The translations under genes were made by a program, and so were the position numbers. Positions 10,083 through 20,837 of a stretch of DNA of 56,167 nt are shown piece by piece. The notes under the pieces were generated by a model. The model was given only the letters and a program-made list of their open reading frames with translations, searched no databases and had not been told where the DNA came from. The first letter of the stretch is position 1, and every line of letters begins with the position of its first letter. The stretch is from Methylophaga lonarensis MPL (lineage in GTDB: Bacteria > Pseudomonadota > Gammaproteobacteria > Nitrosococcales > Methylophagaceae), in contig NZ_APHR01000032.1 of the NCBI RefSeq assembly GCF_000349205.1, positions 1-56,167 of the forward strand, read 5' to 3'.

Positions 10083-11065
10083 TCAGTGCGTGATGAAGCG
10101 ACCAAAAGCCCGGCTGCCTTCGCCGGTTTCAATGGTTTCGATAACCTCATTCAATTCGGTATCAATGATCGAAACCGTACCATCTGCCAGTTTGCCACGT
10201 AGATATGTCGACCATCGGCTGTCACATCAATGCCTTCTGGGGTCGCACCCACATAGATTTCATCAATCACTTGTCGATTGGTTAAGTCGATCACTGAAAT
10301 ACTGTCGTCGTATTGATTGGTGACATAAAGCCGAGTGTCATCAGGTGAGACGACCGCGCAATATGGCCATTCCCCCACCTCAAACTGATCGATGATGCTG
10401 GCGGTTTGGGTGTCAATCATACTGATGCTGTTGTCCTGCACATTGACACTGAACAACCATTGTCCATCGTTACTCAACGCAAGACCAAAAGGTGCGTTGC
10501 CTGTGCTGAGTGTGTGCAGCACCTGATGATTCTGCTGATCAATAATCGACAGGCTGTTGTCATCGCGATTGGCTACATAGATGCGTTTAGCCTGATTGTC
10601 TACCACGACGCCTGCGGGTGATTCACCTACTCTGATTTCATGACTGATGCTGCCGGAGTGACTGTCGATGACACTGACGATATGTTGATACCAGTCGGAA
10701 ACATAGACCTCGCTGCCATCATGGTTACTGGCAATGCCGACCGGCCCGGCGCCAACGGGAATATGACGTTTTAATTCAAGATCGTCGGTGCTGATCACCG
10801 AAATATCTTGACTGTCGGGGTTGCTGATGAAAAGCCACTGGCCATCGCCACTCAGGGCAATACCGGCCGGACTGCTGCCAGCTTCGATAGTTTTGACCAC
10901 TTGCCGTTGTTCGAGGTCGATAATGCTGACGTTGTTGGCTAGTTGATTGGTGATAAAGGCGTAACCGCTTTTCTGTTCAGTTTCGGAACTACAGGCTGTC
11001 AGAATCGTCAGCAAAGGCAGAAAAAAAGCGGCCCTGATGAGGGCCGCGATTTTGAACTTGTACAT
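10083..11065 (-). pseudogene. YVTN/YncE-like beta-propeller lipoprotein, 3' end frameshifted
   Basis: The intact frame (10151-11065, 304 residues) starts with a lipoprotein signal (LTILTAC). Seven-bladed propeller repeats follow, each with a V-S-V/I-I-D strand and a Y/F-V-A/T-N turn (for example YVANRDDNSLSIID, YVTNQYDDSISVID). It resembles propellers associated with PQQ-dependent alcohol oxidation. In the last blade the frame ends abruptly after YVANWQ. One extra base between 10183 and 10184 restores DGTVSIIDTELNEVIETI and a GEGSRAFGRFITH ending at 10083, giving 327 residues. It follows mxaD by 6 nt. A periplasmic scaffold role for a quinoprotein dehydrogenase is inference. Confidence 0.8.
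11021..11047 (-). terminator. Intrinsic terminator inside the signal-peptide codons of the beta-propeller gene
   Basis: On the minus strand an 8-bp perfect GC stem (GCGGCCCT with AGGGCCGC) and a CATC loop are followed by seven Ts. It lies 25-50 nt after the mxaD stop, within codons 7-15 of the downstream lipoprotein gene. It has every sequence feature of a strong rho-independent terminator and would reduce transcription of the propeller gene and rsmJ. Confidence 0.8.
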
Positions 11066-11071
11066 GATGGC

Positions 11072-11635
11072 TTATTTTTCCAGAGCCGCTTTCAGACCTT
11101 CCAGGCCTTTTGCGTAGAATGCGGAAACAGCTTCAACTGCTTCACGATCACTTTGGCCTTCTGGAACTGGCGGATTGTTCATGAATGAACGGTAGAACGC
11201 GCCTCTCCACTGAACTTCAGCTTTTCCACCAACTTCTTTGACGCTCAACCAGCTGCTATATGTAGATACAGGTAGCGTGTAGTATGGCGTTTCAACGCTG
11301 TTGAACTCGATGGTTTTGATAACACTCATCTCATTGATACGGGTACGAATGGTTTTTTTATCTTCTTCAACCCGAGTCAGTGATTCAGTGATGGTTGGGC
11401 TGCCGTCTCTGGTCAGGGTGATAATGCGGGTTTCGTCACCTTGCATTTCAGTACTGGCAACTTCTGGATGCCATTTGTGAATGCCGCCGAAATCCTGAAT
11501 AACTTCCCATACTTTGTCGACAGGGGCGTTGATGGTGATGGTTTCGCTGGTGGTTTGTCTGGTAGGGCCATGAGCGACAGAGATCATGGGTAAGGCGACC
11601 AGAGCTGCAACAGCAAACTGCAAAAACTTCTTCAT
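11072..11635 (-). CDS. mxaD: MxaD-family periplasmic SRPBCC protein
   Basis: The 187-residue protein has a signal peptide (FAVAALVALPMISVA) and an SRPBCC/polyketide-cyclase fold. It opens like Methylobacterium MxaD: AHGPT, then VDKVWEVIQDFGGIHKWHPEV. Later blocks also match (LPVSTYSSWLSVKEVGGKAEVQWRGAFYR cut into strands, and YAKGLEGLKAAL at the end). MxaD is reported to aid electron transfer from methanol dehydrogenase to cytochrome cL in the periplasm. No other mxa gene is in the window. GGAGAG lies 6 nt before the ATG. The propeller lipoprotein gene follows immediately. The symbol rests on family resemblance. Confidence 0.8.
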   Translation of the reverse strand: MKKFLQFAVAALVALPMISVAHGPTRQTTSETITINAPVDKVWEVIQDFGGIHKWHPEVASTEMQGDETRIITLTRDGSPTITESLTRVEEDKKTIRTRINEMSVIKTIEFNSVETPYYTLPVSTYSSWLSVKEVGGKAEVQWRGAFYRSFMNNPPVPEGQSDREAVEAVSAFYAKGLEGLKAALEK

Positions 11636-11805
11636 TTATTTCTCTCCATTTTTGTAGGGTTCGATATGGACATTACAGAGATGACTCTGAACATAAACTG
11701 AACAGAAATCGACCTGAATCTGTGCCTATCGCCAGAAGCTGGATTGCACACTCTAGCGGATGCGTTGGAGATTTTCCACCGTCAGATTTGACTTGCAAGA
11801 GTGAA

Positions 11806-11833
11806 TTCACCAAAATTGTTAACCTTTTATACT
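11806..11833 (+). promoter_or_regulatory. Candidate promoter for the mla operon
   Basis: TTCACC (-35, 4 of 6) and TATACT (-10, 5 of 6) are 16 bp apart. They end 17 nt before the mlaF GTG, so the 5' leader would be very short and barely include the GGAG at 11841-11844. The 215-nt mxaD/mlaF divergent gap shows no other clear feature. Confidence 0.35.
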
Positions 11834-11850
11834 CAGGTCTGGAGAATACA

Positions 11851-12654
11851 GTGCCGCTGATTAAAATCAGGGACTTGCATTTCTATCGTGGTGACAGGGC
11901 TATCTTCGACGGTGTTGATATCGATATCGACCGTGGCAAGGTCACAGCCATCATGGGGCCTAGTGGTACAGGTAAGACCACATTGCTGCGATTGATCGGA
12001 GGGCAGCTTCGTCCTGATCAAGGATACATCGAAATCGATGGTCAAAACGTCCACAAATTGTCACGCTCCAAGCTCTACGAATTGCGCAAACGAATGGGTA
12101 TGCTGTTTCAAAGTGGCGCATTGCTGACAGATCTTAATGTTTTCGACAATGTCGCTTTTCCACTGCGAGAACACACCAAATTGCCAGAGCCCTTGATTCG
12201 TGATCTGGTACTGATGAAACTGCAGGCTGTCGGTCTGCGAAATGCCAGAAAGCTGTCGCCTAGCGAGTTGTCTGGCGGTATGGCGCGACGCGTCGCTTTG
12301 GCGAGAGCAGTCGCTCTGGACCCGATGATGATTATGTACGACGAGCCATTCACCGGGCAGGATCCAATCTCCATGGGTACCTTGGTCAATCTGATTCGTC
12401 GCATCAACGATGCAATGGGCTTGACCAGCATTGTGGTGTCTCATGATGTGGCTGAAGCATCGCAAATCGCAGATGAGATTTATCTGCTGTCTGGTGGCAA
12501 AGTGATCGAAAAAGGTTCGCCTGAGGAACTCAAGAATTCCTCTTCGCAGTGGGTCAGACAGTTCATGGATGGCTTGCCAGATGGTCCTGTGCCATTTCAC
12601 TACCCGGGGTCAGAGTTTGACGCCGATCTTTTGCAATCGGAGCATGAGTCGTGA
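11851..12654 (+). CDS. mlaF: Phospholipid ABC transporter ATP-binding protein MlaF
   Basis: MlaF powers the MlaFEDB inner-membrane complex that moves phospholipids between inner and outer membranes. The 267-residue protein has Walker A GPSGTGKT at 36-43, Q-loop [18 protein letters not shown], signature LSGGMARR, Walker B MIMYDEPF and switch histidine VVVSHDV. The C-terminal [17 protein letters not shown], which contacts MlaB in E. coli, is conserved. I chose GTG 11851 because GGAG is 6 nt upstream and the protein then aligns with E. coli. An upstream extension to 11722 looks non-coding. mlaE overlaps by 4 nt. Confidence 0.96.
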   Translation: MPLIKIRDLHFYRGDRAIFDGVDIDIDRGKVTAIMGPSGTGKTTLLRLIGGQLRPDQGYIEIDGQNVHKLSRSKLYELRKRMGMLFQSGALLTDLNVFDNVAFPLREHTKLPEPLIRDLVLMKLQAVGLRNARKLSPSELSGGMARRVALARAVALDPMMIMYDEPFTGQDPISMGTLVNLIRRINDAMGLTSIVVSHDVAEASQIADEIYLLSGGKVIEKGSPEELKNSSSQWVRQFMDGLPDGPVPFHYPGSEFDADLLQSEHES

Positions 12655-13433
12655 TTGGTTTTATTCGCAGCCTCGGCCGTTGGGGACTCGGAACGCTTGA
12701 GCGTCTGGGACGTGGTCATCTTTTCCTTATGCACACACTTGCTGGACTGCCAGGCTTGTTTTTGAGACCTGCGCTGGTCATTCAGCAGCTGTTTTCAGTG
12801 GGTGTATTGTCGGTGCTGATTGTGCTGATTTCAGGCTTGTTTGTCGGCATGGTATTGGGTCTGCAAGGCTACAACACGCTGGTTGATTTTGGTGCCGAAG
12901 AATCTCTGGGTGTGCTGGTTTCGCTGTCACTGGTCCGCGAGCTCGGGCCCGTCGTAACCGCGCTGCTGTTTGCGGGTCGCGCGGGTTCTGCACTGACCGC
13001 AGAAGTAGGGCTGATGAAAAGCACCGAACAGTTATCAGGTATGGAAATGATGGCTGTTGACCCGGTAAGACGGGTGATTGCACCCCGTTTTCTTGCCGGC
13101 TTTATTTCGATGCCGTTGCTGGCCGCTATGTTCAGTGCCATCGGTGTTATCGGTGCATTTATTGTGGGACATGGTCTGTTGGGCGTTGATGATGGCGCTT
13201 TCTGGTCGCAAATGCAGACCAAAACAGATTGGTATGGCGACGTGATGAACGGCGTCATCAAGAGTATTGTCTTTGGTTTTGTGGTGACTTGGATTGCCCT
13301 TTACGAAGGGTATGACGCTACCCCCACTTCTGAAGGGGTAGGGCGAGCAACAACACGCACGGTAGTCCATTCTGCCTTTGCGATTTTGGGGCTGGATTTT
13401 GTACTGACCGCGTTGATGTTTGGAGATATTTAA
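12651..13433 (+). CDS. mlaE: Phospholipid ABC transporter permease MlaE
   Basis: MlaE is the inner-membrane permease of the Mla system. The 260-residue protein has five to six membrane helices and the family blocks GLVLGLQGY-like ([12 protein letters not shown]), [38 protein letters not shown] and the C-terminal [11 protein letters not shown]. It begins at GTG 12651, overlapping the mlaF stop (GTGA), a sign of tight translational coupling. Confidence 0.96.
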   Translation: MIGFIRSLGRWGLGTLERLGRGHLFLMHTLAGLPGLFLRPALVIQQLFSVGVLSVLIVLISGLFVGMVLGLQGYNTLVDFGAEESLGVLVSLSLVRELGPVVTALLFAGRAGSALTAEVGLMKSTEQLSGMEMMAVDPVRRVIAPRFLAGFISMPLLAAMFSAIGVIGAFIVGHGLLGVDDGAFWSQMQTKTDWYGDVMNGVIKSIVFGFVVTWIALYEGYDATPTSEGVGRATTRTVVHSAFAILGLDFVLTALMFGDI

Positions 13434-13434
13434 G

Positions 13435-13899
13435 ATGTTACAGAAGAAAAGTACCGAAATATTGGTCGGTTTGTTTGTTGCTCTGGGCATTGGTGCGTTA
13501 TTCATGCTGGCAATGAAAGTCAGCAACCTCGCAGATTTTTCTGATGAGCGTGGTTATCAGATAACGGCGCAATTTCAGAATACTGGTGGTCTCAAAGTAA
13601 GATCACCGGTGACAATGGCCGGTGTGCGTGTTGGTCGGGTGGCAGCGATTGAGCTGGATCCCATCAGCTATAACGCAAAAGTCACCATTAACATGCATCC
13701 GCAGTTCGATAATATCCCGGCAGATACATCTGCCAGTATCTTCACTGCGGGTCTGTTAGGTGAGCAATATATCAGCCTGGATGCCGGTGCTGATGACTTT
13801 TACCTCCAGGATGGGGATGAATTAATGTTGACCCAATCAGCCTTGGTGCTTGAGCAGGTGATTGGTCAATTCCTATACAGTGTGGCGGAAGGTAACTAA
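13435..13899 (+). CDS. mlaD: Phospholipid-binding MCE protein MlaD
   Basis: MlaD is anchored in the inner membrane and forms a hexameric ring that passes phospholipids between MlaE and MlaC. The 154-residue protein has one N-terminal membrane helix (EILVGLFVALGIGALFML) and a single MCE domain with GGLKVRSPVTMAGVRVGRV and AGLLGEQYISL. It ends ALVLEQVIGQFLYS like E. coli MlaD but lacks the long C-terminal tail. ATG 13435, one base after the mlaE stop, gives a family-like N-terminus. An ATG at 13420 is possible but less likely. Confidence 0.95.
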   Translation: MLQKKSTEILVGLFVALGIGALFMLAMKVSNLADFSDERGYQITAQFQNTGGLKVRSPVTMAGVRVGRVAAIELDPISYNAKVTINMHPQFDNIPADTSASIFTAGLLGEQYISLDAGADDFYLQDGDELMLTQSALVLEQVIGQFLYSVAEGN

Positions 13900-14546
13900 T
13901 GATGAATACATCGATATCAAACAGTTTCAAGTGGCTGCTGGCTGCCCTTGTAATGCTGTCCATGAGCATTTTTGCGTCTGTTTCGCAGGCATCTGATGAT
14001 CTGGTAGAGCCTCAGCTTATTGTCAAAACAGCTTCCGAAAAGGTTCTGGCGGTGCTTCTCGACAGACGAGAGGAGCTGGCAAAGGACCATCAGCAGATTT
14101 ACGATTTAGTTGAGGAAGTCGTTCTACCTCATTTCGATTTTGCCAGAATGTCCCGTCTGGCACTGGGGCGTAACTGGAATGAAGCCAGCCCAGAACAGCG
14201 TGAACAGTTTGTCGAAGAATTCCGTTTGCTGTTGGTGCGTACTTACGCCACGGCAATGCTGGAATACACCGACGAAGAGCTGCGCTTTTTGCCATTTCGT
14301 GATGATCTGGACAGTGGTCGTGTCAATGTGCCTATGCAAGTCATCCAGTCCAGCCGCCCTCCCGTCTCAGTTAATCTGGCGCTCTATAAGAATAAAGATG
14401 GAGAGTGGAAGGTTTATGATGTGCGTATTGAAGGCATCAGCCTGGTTACCAACTACCGTTCTACCTTCGCCAATGAAATTCGCAATGGCGGTATAGAAGC
14501 CCTGATTCAGAGCCTGTCTGAGCGTAACGAGCGAATCAGATCATGA
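13899..14546 (+). CDS. mlaC: Periplasmic phospholipid-binding protein MlaC
   Basis: MlaC shuttles phospholipids through the periplasm between the outer-membrane MlaA complex and MlaD. The 215-residue precursor has a signal peptide ending near SVSQA. Family blocks include VVLPHFDFARMSRLALGRNW, FVEEFRLLLVRTYA and WKVYDVRIEGISLVTNYR near the C-terminus. The start overlaps the mlaD stop by one base, and the stop overlaps mlaB by 4 nt. Confidence 0.95.
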   Translation: MMNTSISNSFKWLLAALVMLSMSIFASVSQASDDLVEPQLIVKTASEKVLAVLLDRREELAKDHQQIYDLVEEVVLPHFDFARMSRLALGRNWNEASPEQREQFVEEFRLLLVRTYATAMLEYTDEELRFLPFRDDLDSGRVNVPMQVIQSSRPPVSVNLALYKNKDGEWKVYDVRIEGISLVTNYRSTFANEIRNGGIEALIQSLSERNERIRS

Positions 14547-14863
14547 AGTCAGCAGTGACTGAAGCCTATAGCTTGAACTTTGATCCGCAGACCAAGGTGC
14601 TGAGCATCGGCGGTGAAATGGTGATGGATACGGTGCCGCCCATGCTCAAACAGGCAAAACAACTGCTCAACGACGCTGACAAAATCGAAGTCGATCTGCA
14701 GCAGGTGACTCGAAGCGATAGCTCGGGGCTGGCTTTGCTGATCGATCTGATGCGCCATGCTAATGGCAGTGTGAAAGAAGTCTGTTTTCGCAACATGCCC
14801 AAACAGATGCTGGCGATCGCTAATGCCAGCGGGCTTGAAGAGTTTCTCCCACTGGGTGACTAA
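14543..14863 (+). CDS. mlaB: STAS-domain protein MlaB
   Basis: MlaB is the cytoplasmic STAS subunit that stabilises MlaF in the transporter. The 106-residue protein shows a STAS core with VDLQQVTRSDSSGLALLIDLMR, where S-S-G follows the central D, and a C-terminal NMPKQMLAIANASGLEEFL. The ATG overlaps the mlaC stop (ATGA). The complete mlaFEDCB order is kept. Confidence 0.93.
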   Translation: MKSAVTEAYSLNFDPQTKVLSIGGEMVMDTVPPMLKQAKQLLNDADKIEVDLQQVTRSDSSGLALLIDLMRHANGSVKEVCFRNMPKQMLAIANASGLEEFLPLGD

Positions 14864-14869
14864 GCAACA

Positions 14870-15094
14870 ATGAACGCAACAGAAATCAAGAACATGATCC
14901 AGGCAGGACTGCCTGATGCACAAGTCGAAGTATTGGGTGATGATGGCCAACATTTTGAGGCTAGAGTTGTCAGTGCCTCATTTGCCGGAAAATCACTGGT
15001 TCAGCAGCATCAAATGGTTCAGGCAACACTTGGCGACAGCTTTACCAGTGGCGTACTACACGCACTGGCTCTTAAAACATCTGCGCCGCGCTAG
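14870..15094 (+). CDS. ibaG: BolA-family protein IbaG
   Basis: IbaG (YrbA) is a small BolA-type protein that works with monothiol glutaredoxins in Fe-S handling and acid response. The 74-residue protein has the BolA core VLGDDGQHFEARVVSASFAGKSLVQQHQMV (here split over two strands), then the invariant LHALALKT. It lies 6 nt after mlaB and 25 nt before murA, the usual order. Confidence 0.92.
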   Translation: MNATEIKNMIQAGLPDAQVEVLGDDGQHFEARVVSASFAGKSLVQQHQMVQATLGDSFTSGVLHALALKTSAPR

Positions 15095-15110
15095 GCTGCA
15101 GCATCACTGA

Positions 15111-16394
<1,284 letters not shown>

Positions 16395-16395
16395 T

Positions 16396-17034
16396 ATGCC
16401 TGATACATTGACGCTGGCCCTGTCCAAGGGGCGTATCTTTCAGGAAACATTGCCTTTGCTCAAGGCTGCCGGGATCGAACCGCTTGAAGATCCTGAAACC
16501 AGTCGTAAGCTGATCCTGTCTACTAACCAGCCTAATGTTCGTTTGATCATTGTTCGCGCTTCAGATGTACCTGCCTACGTAGAATACGGTGGCGCAGACC
16601 TCGGGGTGGCAGGTAAAGATGTATTGATGGAACACCCACAGGCAGAACTTTACGAGCCTGTTGACCTCAAAATCGCTTGTTGCAAATTGATGACTGCGGG
16701 CAAACCAGGCACCGAAGTTGTGAATCGTCGTCTGCGGGTGGCCACCAAGTTTGTTGAAAGTACCCGGCGTTTTTATGCTGAAAAAGGCGAACAGGTAGAA
16801 ATCATCAAGCTTTATGGCTCGATGGAATTGGCGCCATTGGTCGGTTTGGCCGATCGCATTGTTGATGTGGTCGACACAGGAAACACACTGCGTGCCAATG
16901 GCCTTGAGCCAATGGAGCATATTGCGGATATCAGCTCGCGACTGGTGGTCAATAAGGCTTCTATGAAAATGAAACACGCAACCATCCAGACATTTATTGA
17001 ACAAATCCGCACGGCGGTAAGAGAAAGAAACTGA
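16396..17034 (+). CDS. hisG: ATP phosphoribosyltransferase, short form (HisG)
   Basis: HisG joins ATP and PRPP in the first step of histidine synthesis. At 212 residues it is the short form, which lacks the C-terminal regulatory domain of E. coli HisG (299 residues). In other organisms it works with HisZ, which is not in this window. Visible motifs are [29 protein letters not shown] and the PRPP-binding [17 protein letters not shown]. It starts one base after murA. Its stop overlaps the hisD start (TGATG). Confidence 0.95.
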   Translation: MPDTLTLALSKGRIFQETLPLLKAAGIEPLEDPETSRKLILSTNQPNVRLIIVRASDVPAYVEYGGADLGVAGKDVLMEHPQAELYEPVDLKIACCKLMTAGKPGTEVVNRRLRVATKFVESTRRFYAEKGEQVEIIKLYGSMELAPLVGLADRIVDVVDTGNTLRANGLEPMEHIADISSRLVVNKASMKMKHATIQTFIEQIRTAVRERN

Positions 17035-18334
17035 TGACTGATGTAAGACAGCTAAAAACAGCAGACACTGACTTTTGGCCACAACTGGAAGCATTGTTGG
17101 CCTGGGAAGGCGTGTCCGACGAAAAAGTAACCACGACAGTCAAACAAATTCTGGCAGATGTAAACAGCGTGGTGATGATGCCGTGTTGGAATACAGCCGT
17201 CGTTTTGACCGTGTGACGGCCACCACCATGGCCGAACTGGAAATTCCGTTGAATCGGGCTCATGCCTCACTGGGCAACTTGCCTGCTGATCAAAGACAAG
17301 CCTTGGAAACTTCGGCAGAACGGATTCGTCGTTACCATCAGCATCAAAAACAGGAGTCATGGGCGTATACGGAAGCCGATGGCACAGTCTTGGGTCAACA
17401 GGTGACTGCTCTGTCAAAAGCCGGCTTGTATGTGCCTGGCGGTAAAGCTGCCTATCCTTCGTCTGTACTGATGAATGCCATTCCAGCCAAGGTTGCCGGT
17501 GTTGAACAGTTGATCATGGTGGTGCCAACGCCGGATGGTGAAGTCAATGAGCTGGTGCTGGCTGCTGCTGCGGTAGCCGGGGTTGATCGTATTTTTGCCA
17601 TTGGTGGTGCTCAGGCGGTTGCGGCGCTGGCTTACGGCACAGAGACCATTCCGCAAGTCGACAAAATTGTCGGGCCAGGCAATATTTACGTTGCCACCGC
17701 CAAGGGCATGGTATTTGGTACGGTCGGCATTGATATGATTGCCGGGCCTTCAGAGATTTTGGTGATTTGTGATGGCAAAACGGATCCAGACTGGATCGCC
17801 ATGGATTTGTTCTCACAGGCAGAGCATGACGAAGATGCGCAATCAATTCTGCTGTCACCAGATGCGGACTTCCTGAAACAGGTCAAAGCCTCAATCGAGA
17901 AGCTGCTGCCGACCATGGAACGTGCAGCAATGATCGAAACATCATTGAATAATCGTGGCGCATTGATTCATGTGCGTGATATGGAAGAGGCCATAGAGGT
18001 TTGTAACTTTATCGCTCCGGAGCATCTTGAGTTATCCGTTGATGAGCCGATGGCCATGGCCAAGAAAATTCACCATGCCGGTGCAATTTTTATGGGTCGA
18101 TACACCCCTGAAGCGATTGGCGACTATTGCGCGGGACCCAACCATGTCTTGCCGACATCGCGAACTGCGAGATTCAGTTCACCTCTGGGCGTATATGACT
18201 TCCAGAAGCGCTCCAGCCTGATTCAGGTGTCTGAACAAGGTGTGCAGCAGCTGGGTAGAATTGCTTCTGTAATGGCGCGTGGTGAGTCATTGACGGCACA
18301 CGCACGCTCTGCTGAATATCGTCTTAAGGACTAG
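17034..18334 (+). pseudogene. hisD: Histidinol dehydrogenase, single-base frameshift near the 5' end
   Basis: HisD oxidises L-histidinol to histidine in two NAD-dependent steps with zinc. The N-terminus ([20 protein letters not shown]) is open from ATG 17034 to about 17165. The remainder ([70 protein letters not shown]) lies in the next frame to 18334. One extra A in the AAA at 17162-17164 joins them as [11 protein letters not shown] and gives 433 residues, like E. coli (434). Everything else is conserved and hisG and hisC are intact, so a missing base in the sequence is the simplest reading. A real mutation would cause histidine auxotrophy. Confidence 0.9.
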
Positions 18335-18343
18335 GTCAAGGCT

Positions 18344-19399
18344 ATGAGCCGTTTTTGGAGTCGTATCGTTCATCAACTCGACCCTTATGTTCCTGGGGAA
18401 CAACCGCGCGGCAGTAATCTGGTCAAGTTGAATACCAATGAAAATCCTTACGGACCATCGCCAAAGGTACTGGAAGCGATTCGACTTGGCGTCAGTGACC
18501 GGTTGCGACTTTATCCGGATCCGGCTTCACAGACATTAAAACAGGCGATTGCTGATTATCATGGCATTCTGCCTGAACAGGTTTTTGTTGGTAATGGTTC
18601 AGACGAAGTGCTGGCGCATGTGTTTCACGGGCTTTTAAAGCACGACTCACCGATATTATTTCCGGACATTACCTACAGCTTTTATCCGGTCTATTGTCAG
18701 CTTTACCAGATCGATTATCGTAGTGTTCCGCTGACCGATGATTTCAGGATTGATGTCGCTGATTATGCACAAACCAACGGCGGCATTATCTTTCCAAATC
18801 CCAATGCGCCCACCGGCTGCCTATTGTCGCTGGAAGCGATTGAAACACTGCTGAACACCCACAAAGACAGTGTGGTGGTGGTTGATGAAGCTTATATAGA
18901 CTTTGGTGGTGAGTCGGCAATAGCACTCATTGACCAGTATCCGAATTTGCTGGTGACACAAACCTTGTCAAAGTCACGCTCGCTGGCAGGTATGCGAATT
19001 GGCTTTGCTGCGGGCCATCCCGATCTCATTGAAGCATTGATTCGAGTCAAAGACAGTTTTAATTCTTATCCACTGGATATGCTGGCCTCAGCTGCCGGTG
19101 TGGCAGCATACGAAGACAAGGCCTACTTTGAACAGACATGTCAGAAAGTCATTCACAGCCGTGAAAAGTTAACGACTGGTCTCACAGAAATGGGCTTTGA
19201 AGTTCTGCCATCAGCGGCAAACTTTGTATTTGCACGTCACCCAAGTCACGACGCACAGTCACTGGCATCAGCGCTCAGGGCAGAAGGTGTGATTGTCAGG
19301 CATTTTAAAAAGCCCCGGATTGATCAATTCCTGCGTATCACCGTGGGCACAGAGTCAGAAAACCAGCTGTTGTTGAGTGTTCTCGATACGCTGGTTTAA
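18344..19399 (+). CDS. hisC: Histidinol-phosphate aminotransferase
   Basis: HisC is a PLP enzyme converting imidazole-acetol phosphate to histidinol phosphate. The 351-residue protein has [30 protein letters not shown] and the PLP-lysine motif [16 protein letters not shown]. The last block has the C-terminal arginine (FLRITVGTE). It lies 9 nt after hisD and converges on the DUF4124 gene with a 4-nt overlap. Confidence 0.95.
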   Translation: MSRFWSRIVHQLDPYVPGEQPRGSNLVKLNTNENPYGPSPKVLEAIRLGVSDRLRLYPDPASQTLKQAIADYHGILPEQVFVGNGSDEVLAHVFHGLLKHDSPILFPDITYSFYPVYCQLYQIDYRSVPLTDDFRIDVADYAQTNGGIIFPNPNAPTGCLLSLEAIETLLNTHKDSVVVVDEAYIDFGGESAIALIDQYPNLLVTQTLSKSRSLAGMRIGFAAGHPDLIEALIRVKDSFNSYPLDMLASAAGVAAYEDKAYFEQTCQKVIHSREKLTTGLTEMGFEVLPSAANFVFARHPSHDAQSLASALRAEGVIVRHFKKPRIDQFLRITVGTESENQLLLSVLDTLV

Positions 19400-20064
19400 T
19401 TGTCGTTTCGAATAGCCAGTAGCTCCAACAGTCTCAGCCGTTCCGTTTCATATTGCAGCTCAAGCTGCTCGAGCTCGTTTTGTTGATTGGCGATGGTCAC
19501 CTGGTTGTGGTTGATTTCCTGTTCCAGCGCTGATATTCGCCTTTTCAGGTTGTCACTGACCGGACGGCCACTGAGTTCGGATTCAGCAGCCAGGCGTTGT
19601 TGTTCTCGTAATTGGTTTTCCAGTTTTGGAAGTGTCGCCTGAAGCCGTTCGATGCGTTGTTGTCTGTGTTGCAGATCCGTATCTCTGACCGAGATCAGTT
19701 CAGCTTCTGACTGGTAGGTACTTAACAGGTTTCGATCATAAATTCGCTGGAGTCGACGCGCTTCAGCGGCTTCTCTTGCGGATAATTCTGCCTCGGCTCG
19801 CTGTGCTGCTGCCTCTCGTTCAAGACGCTGTTGCTCTGCCCGTTCGGCTTCAGTGAGCACCGGCGGCACACGCTCAATCAAACGCATGGTGTTTTCATCA
19901 AGGATGTCGTAGCCTTTTGGCGCAATATGGGGTGGTAGACTGCGACTCAGCGTGGTTGTGCCATCCTCGTCGATAAATCGATATAGTGGAGCAGCGGTCA
20001 CAGACAAGCTAAATAGACTCAGGGCTGTGATCAAAGAGAGGATGCGAAGTGAGCTGTTCATCAA
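19396..20064 (-). CDS. DUF4124-type periplasmic coiled-coil protein
   Basis: The 222-residue protein has a signal peptide ([15 protein letters not shown]). A short DUF4124-like domain follows ([20 protein letters not shown]), then about 150 residues of charged coiled coil ([17 protein letters not shown] at the start; [19 protein letters not shown] at the end). The family is common in gammaproteobacteria and has no established function. An envelope location follows from the signal peptide. It is divergent from the TauE-type permease gene with only 17 nt between, so their promoters must overlap neighbouring sequence. Confidence 0.8.
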   Translation of the reverse strand: MMNSSLRILSLITALSLFSLSVTAAPLYRFIDEDGTTTLSRSLPPHIAPKGYDILDENTMRLIERVPPVLTEAERAEQQRLEREAAAQRAEAELSAREAAEARRLQRIYDRNLLSTYQSEAELISVRDTDLQHRQQRIERLQATLPKLENQLREQQRLAAESELSGRPVSDNLKRRISALEQEINHNQVTIANQQNELEQLELQYETERLRLLELLAIRNDN

Positions 20065-20081
20065 TAGAAGAGATCTGTTAG

Positions 20082-20837
20082 TTGAGTGTTATAGACCAAT
20101 TTATCCTGTTTTTAATTTCTTTGATAGCCAATACCTTTTCGGCATTCAGCGGAGGAGGGGCAGGACTCATCCAGTTCCCGCTATTGATATTTCTGGGTTT
20201 AAGTTTTTCGGTGGCGCTGGCGACCCATAAAGTCGCCAGTGTTGCGCTGGGTTTGGGCGCTGCGATTCGCTATTGGCGCTCCAGTCGGCTTGAACGCGAG
20301 TTTGTACTGCTATTGCTGTTTGCTGGTTTACCGGGTGTGGTATTGGGTGGGCTGCTGATTTTGCATGTGCCTGACCGTGCCGCTGAGATTTCACTGGGCT
20401 TGTTGACCGGTAGCCTTGGCATTTATTCGATATTCAAACCGCAACTTGGTCAGCAATACCAACCTAAAAACCGGCAGCGTAAACAGTTTCTTCAGGGTGG
20501 TACTGTCCTATTCCTGCTGGGTGTTATCAATGGTTCGCTGACTTCTGGAAGTGGCTTGTTTGTGACAATCTGGCTGATCTTGTGGTTTGGTATGGATTAT
20601 CAGCGTGCGGTTGCCTACACGCTGATTATGGTGGGCTTATTCTGGAATGGAACGGGCGCGATTACGCTGGGGATGCTGGCTGAAATCCGTTGGGATTGGC
20701 TGCCTGCGTTGCTGGCAGGTTCACTTTTGGGCGGTTATCTGGGCTCACATCTGGCTATCAAGCATGGCAATCGCTGGATTAAACGTGCTTTTGAGGTGAT
20801 TACCTTGTTGATTGCGATCAAATTAATCGCGGGTTAG
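20082..20837 (+). CDS. TauE/SafE (TSUP) family membrane permease
   Basis: The 251-residue protein has seven to eight hydrophobic segments and the TSUP N-terminal half motif [16 protein letters not shown], repeated in weaker form ([17 protein letters not shown]) in the second half. Members export sulfite, sulfoacetate or other organosulfur anions; this substrate is unknown. The start appears to be TTG 20082; no ATG precedes the first membrane segment. It converges on pyrE with a 4-nt overlap. Confidence 0.85.
   Translation: MSVIDQFILFLISLIANTFSAFSGGGAGLIQFPLLIFLGLSFSVALATHKVASVALGLGAAIRYWRSSRLEREFVLLLLFAGLPGVVLGGLLILHVPDRAAEISLGLLTGSLGIYSIFKPQLGQQYQPKNRQRKQFLQGGTVLFLLGVINGSLTSGSGLFVTIWLILWFGMDYQRAVAYTLIMVGLFWNGTGAITLGMLAEIRWDWLPALLAGSLLGGYLGSHLAIKHGNRWIKRAFEVITLLIAIKLIAG

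Noticed and set aside
11722..11850. 43-residue extension of MlaF
   Set aside because: The GTG at 11851 has a good GGAG and gives an E. coli-like N-terminus; the extension overlaps the likely promoter.
17162..17165. Programmed ribosomal frameshift in hisD
   Set aside because: There is no slippery heptamer, no stop codon near the shift and no downstream structure; programmed shifting in hisD is not known. A one-base error is simpler.
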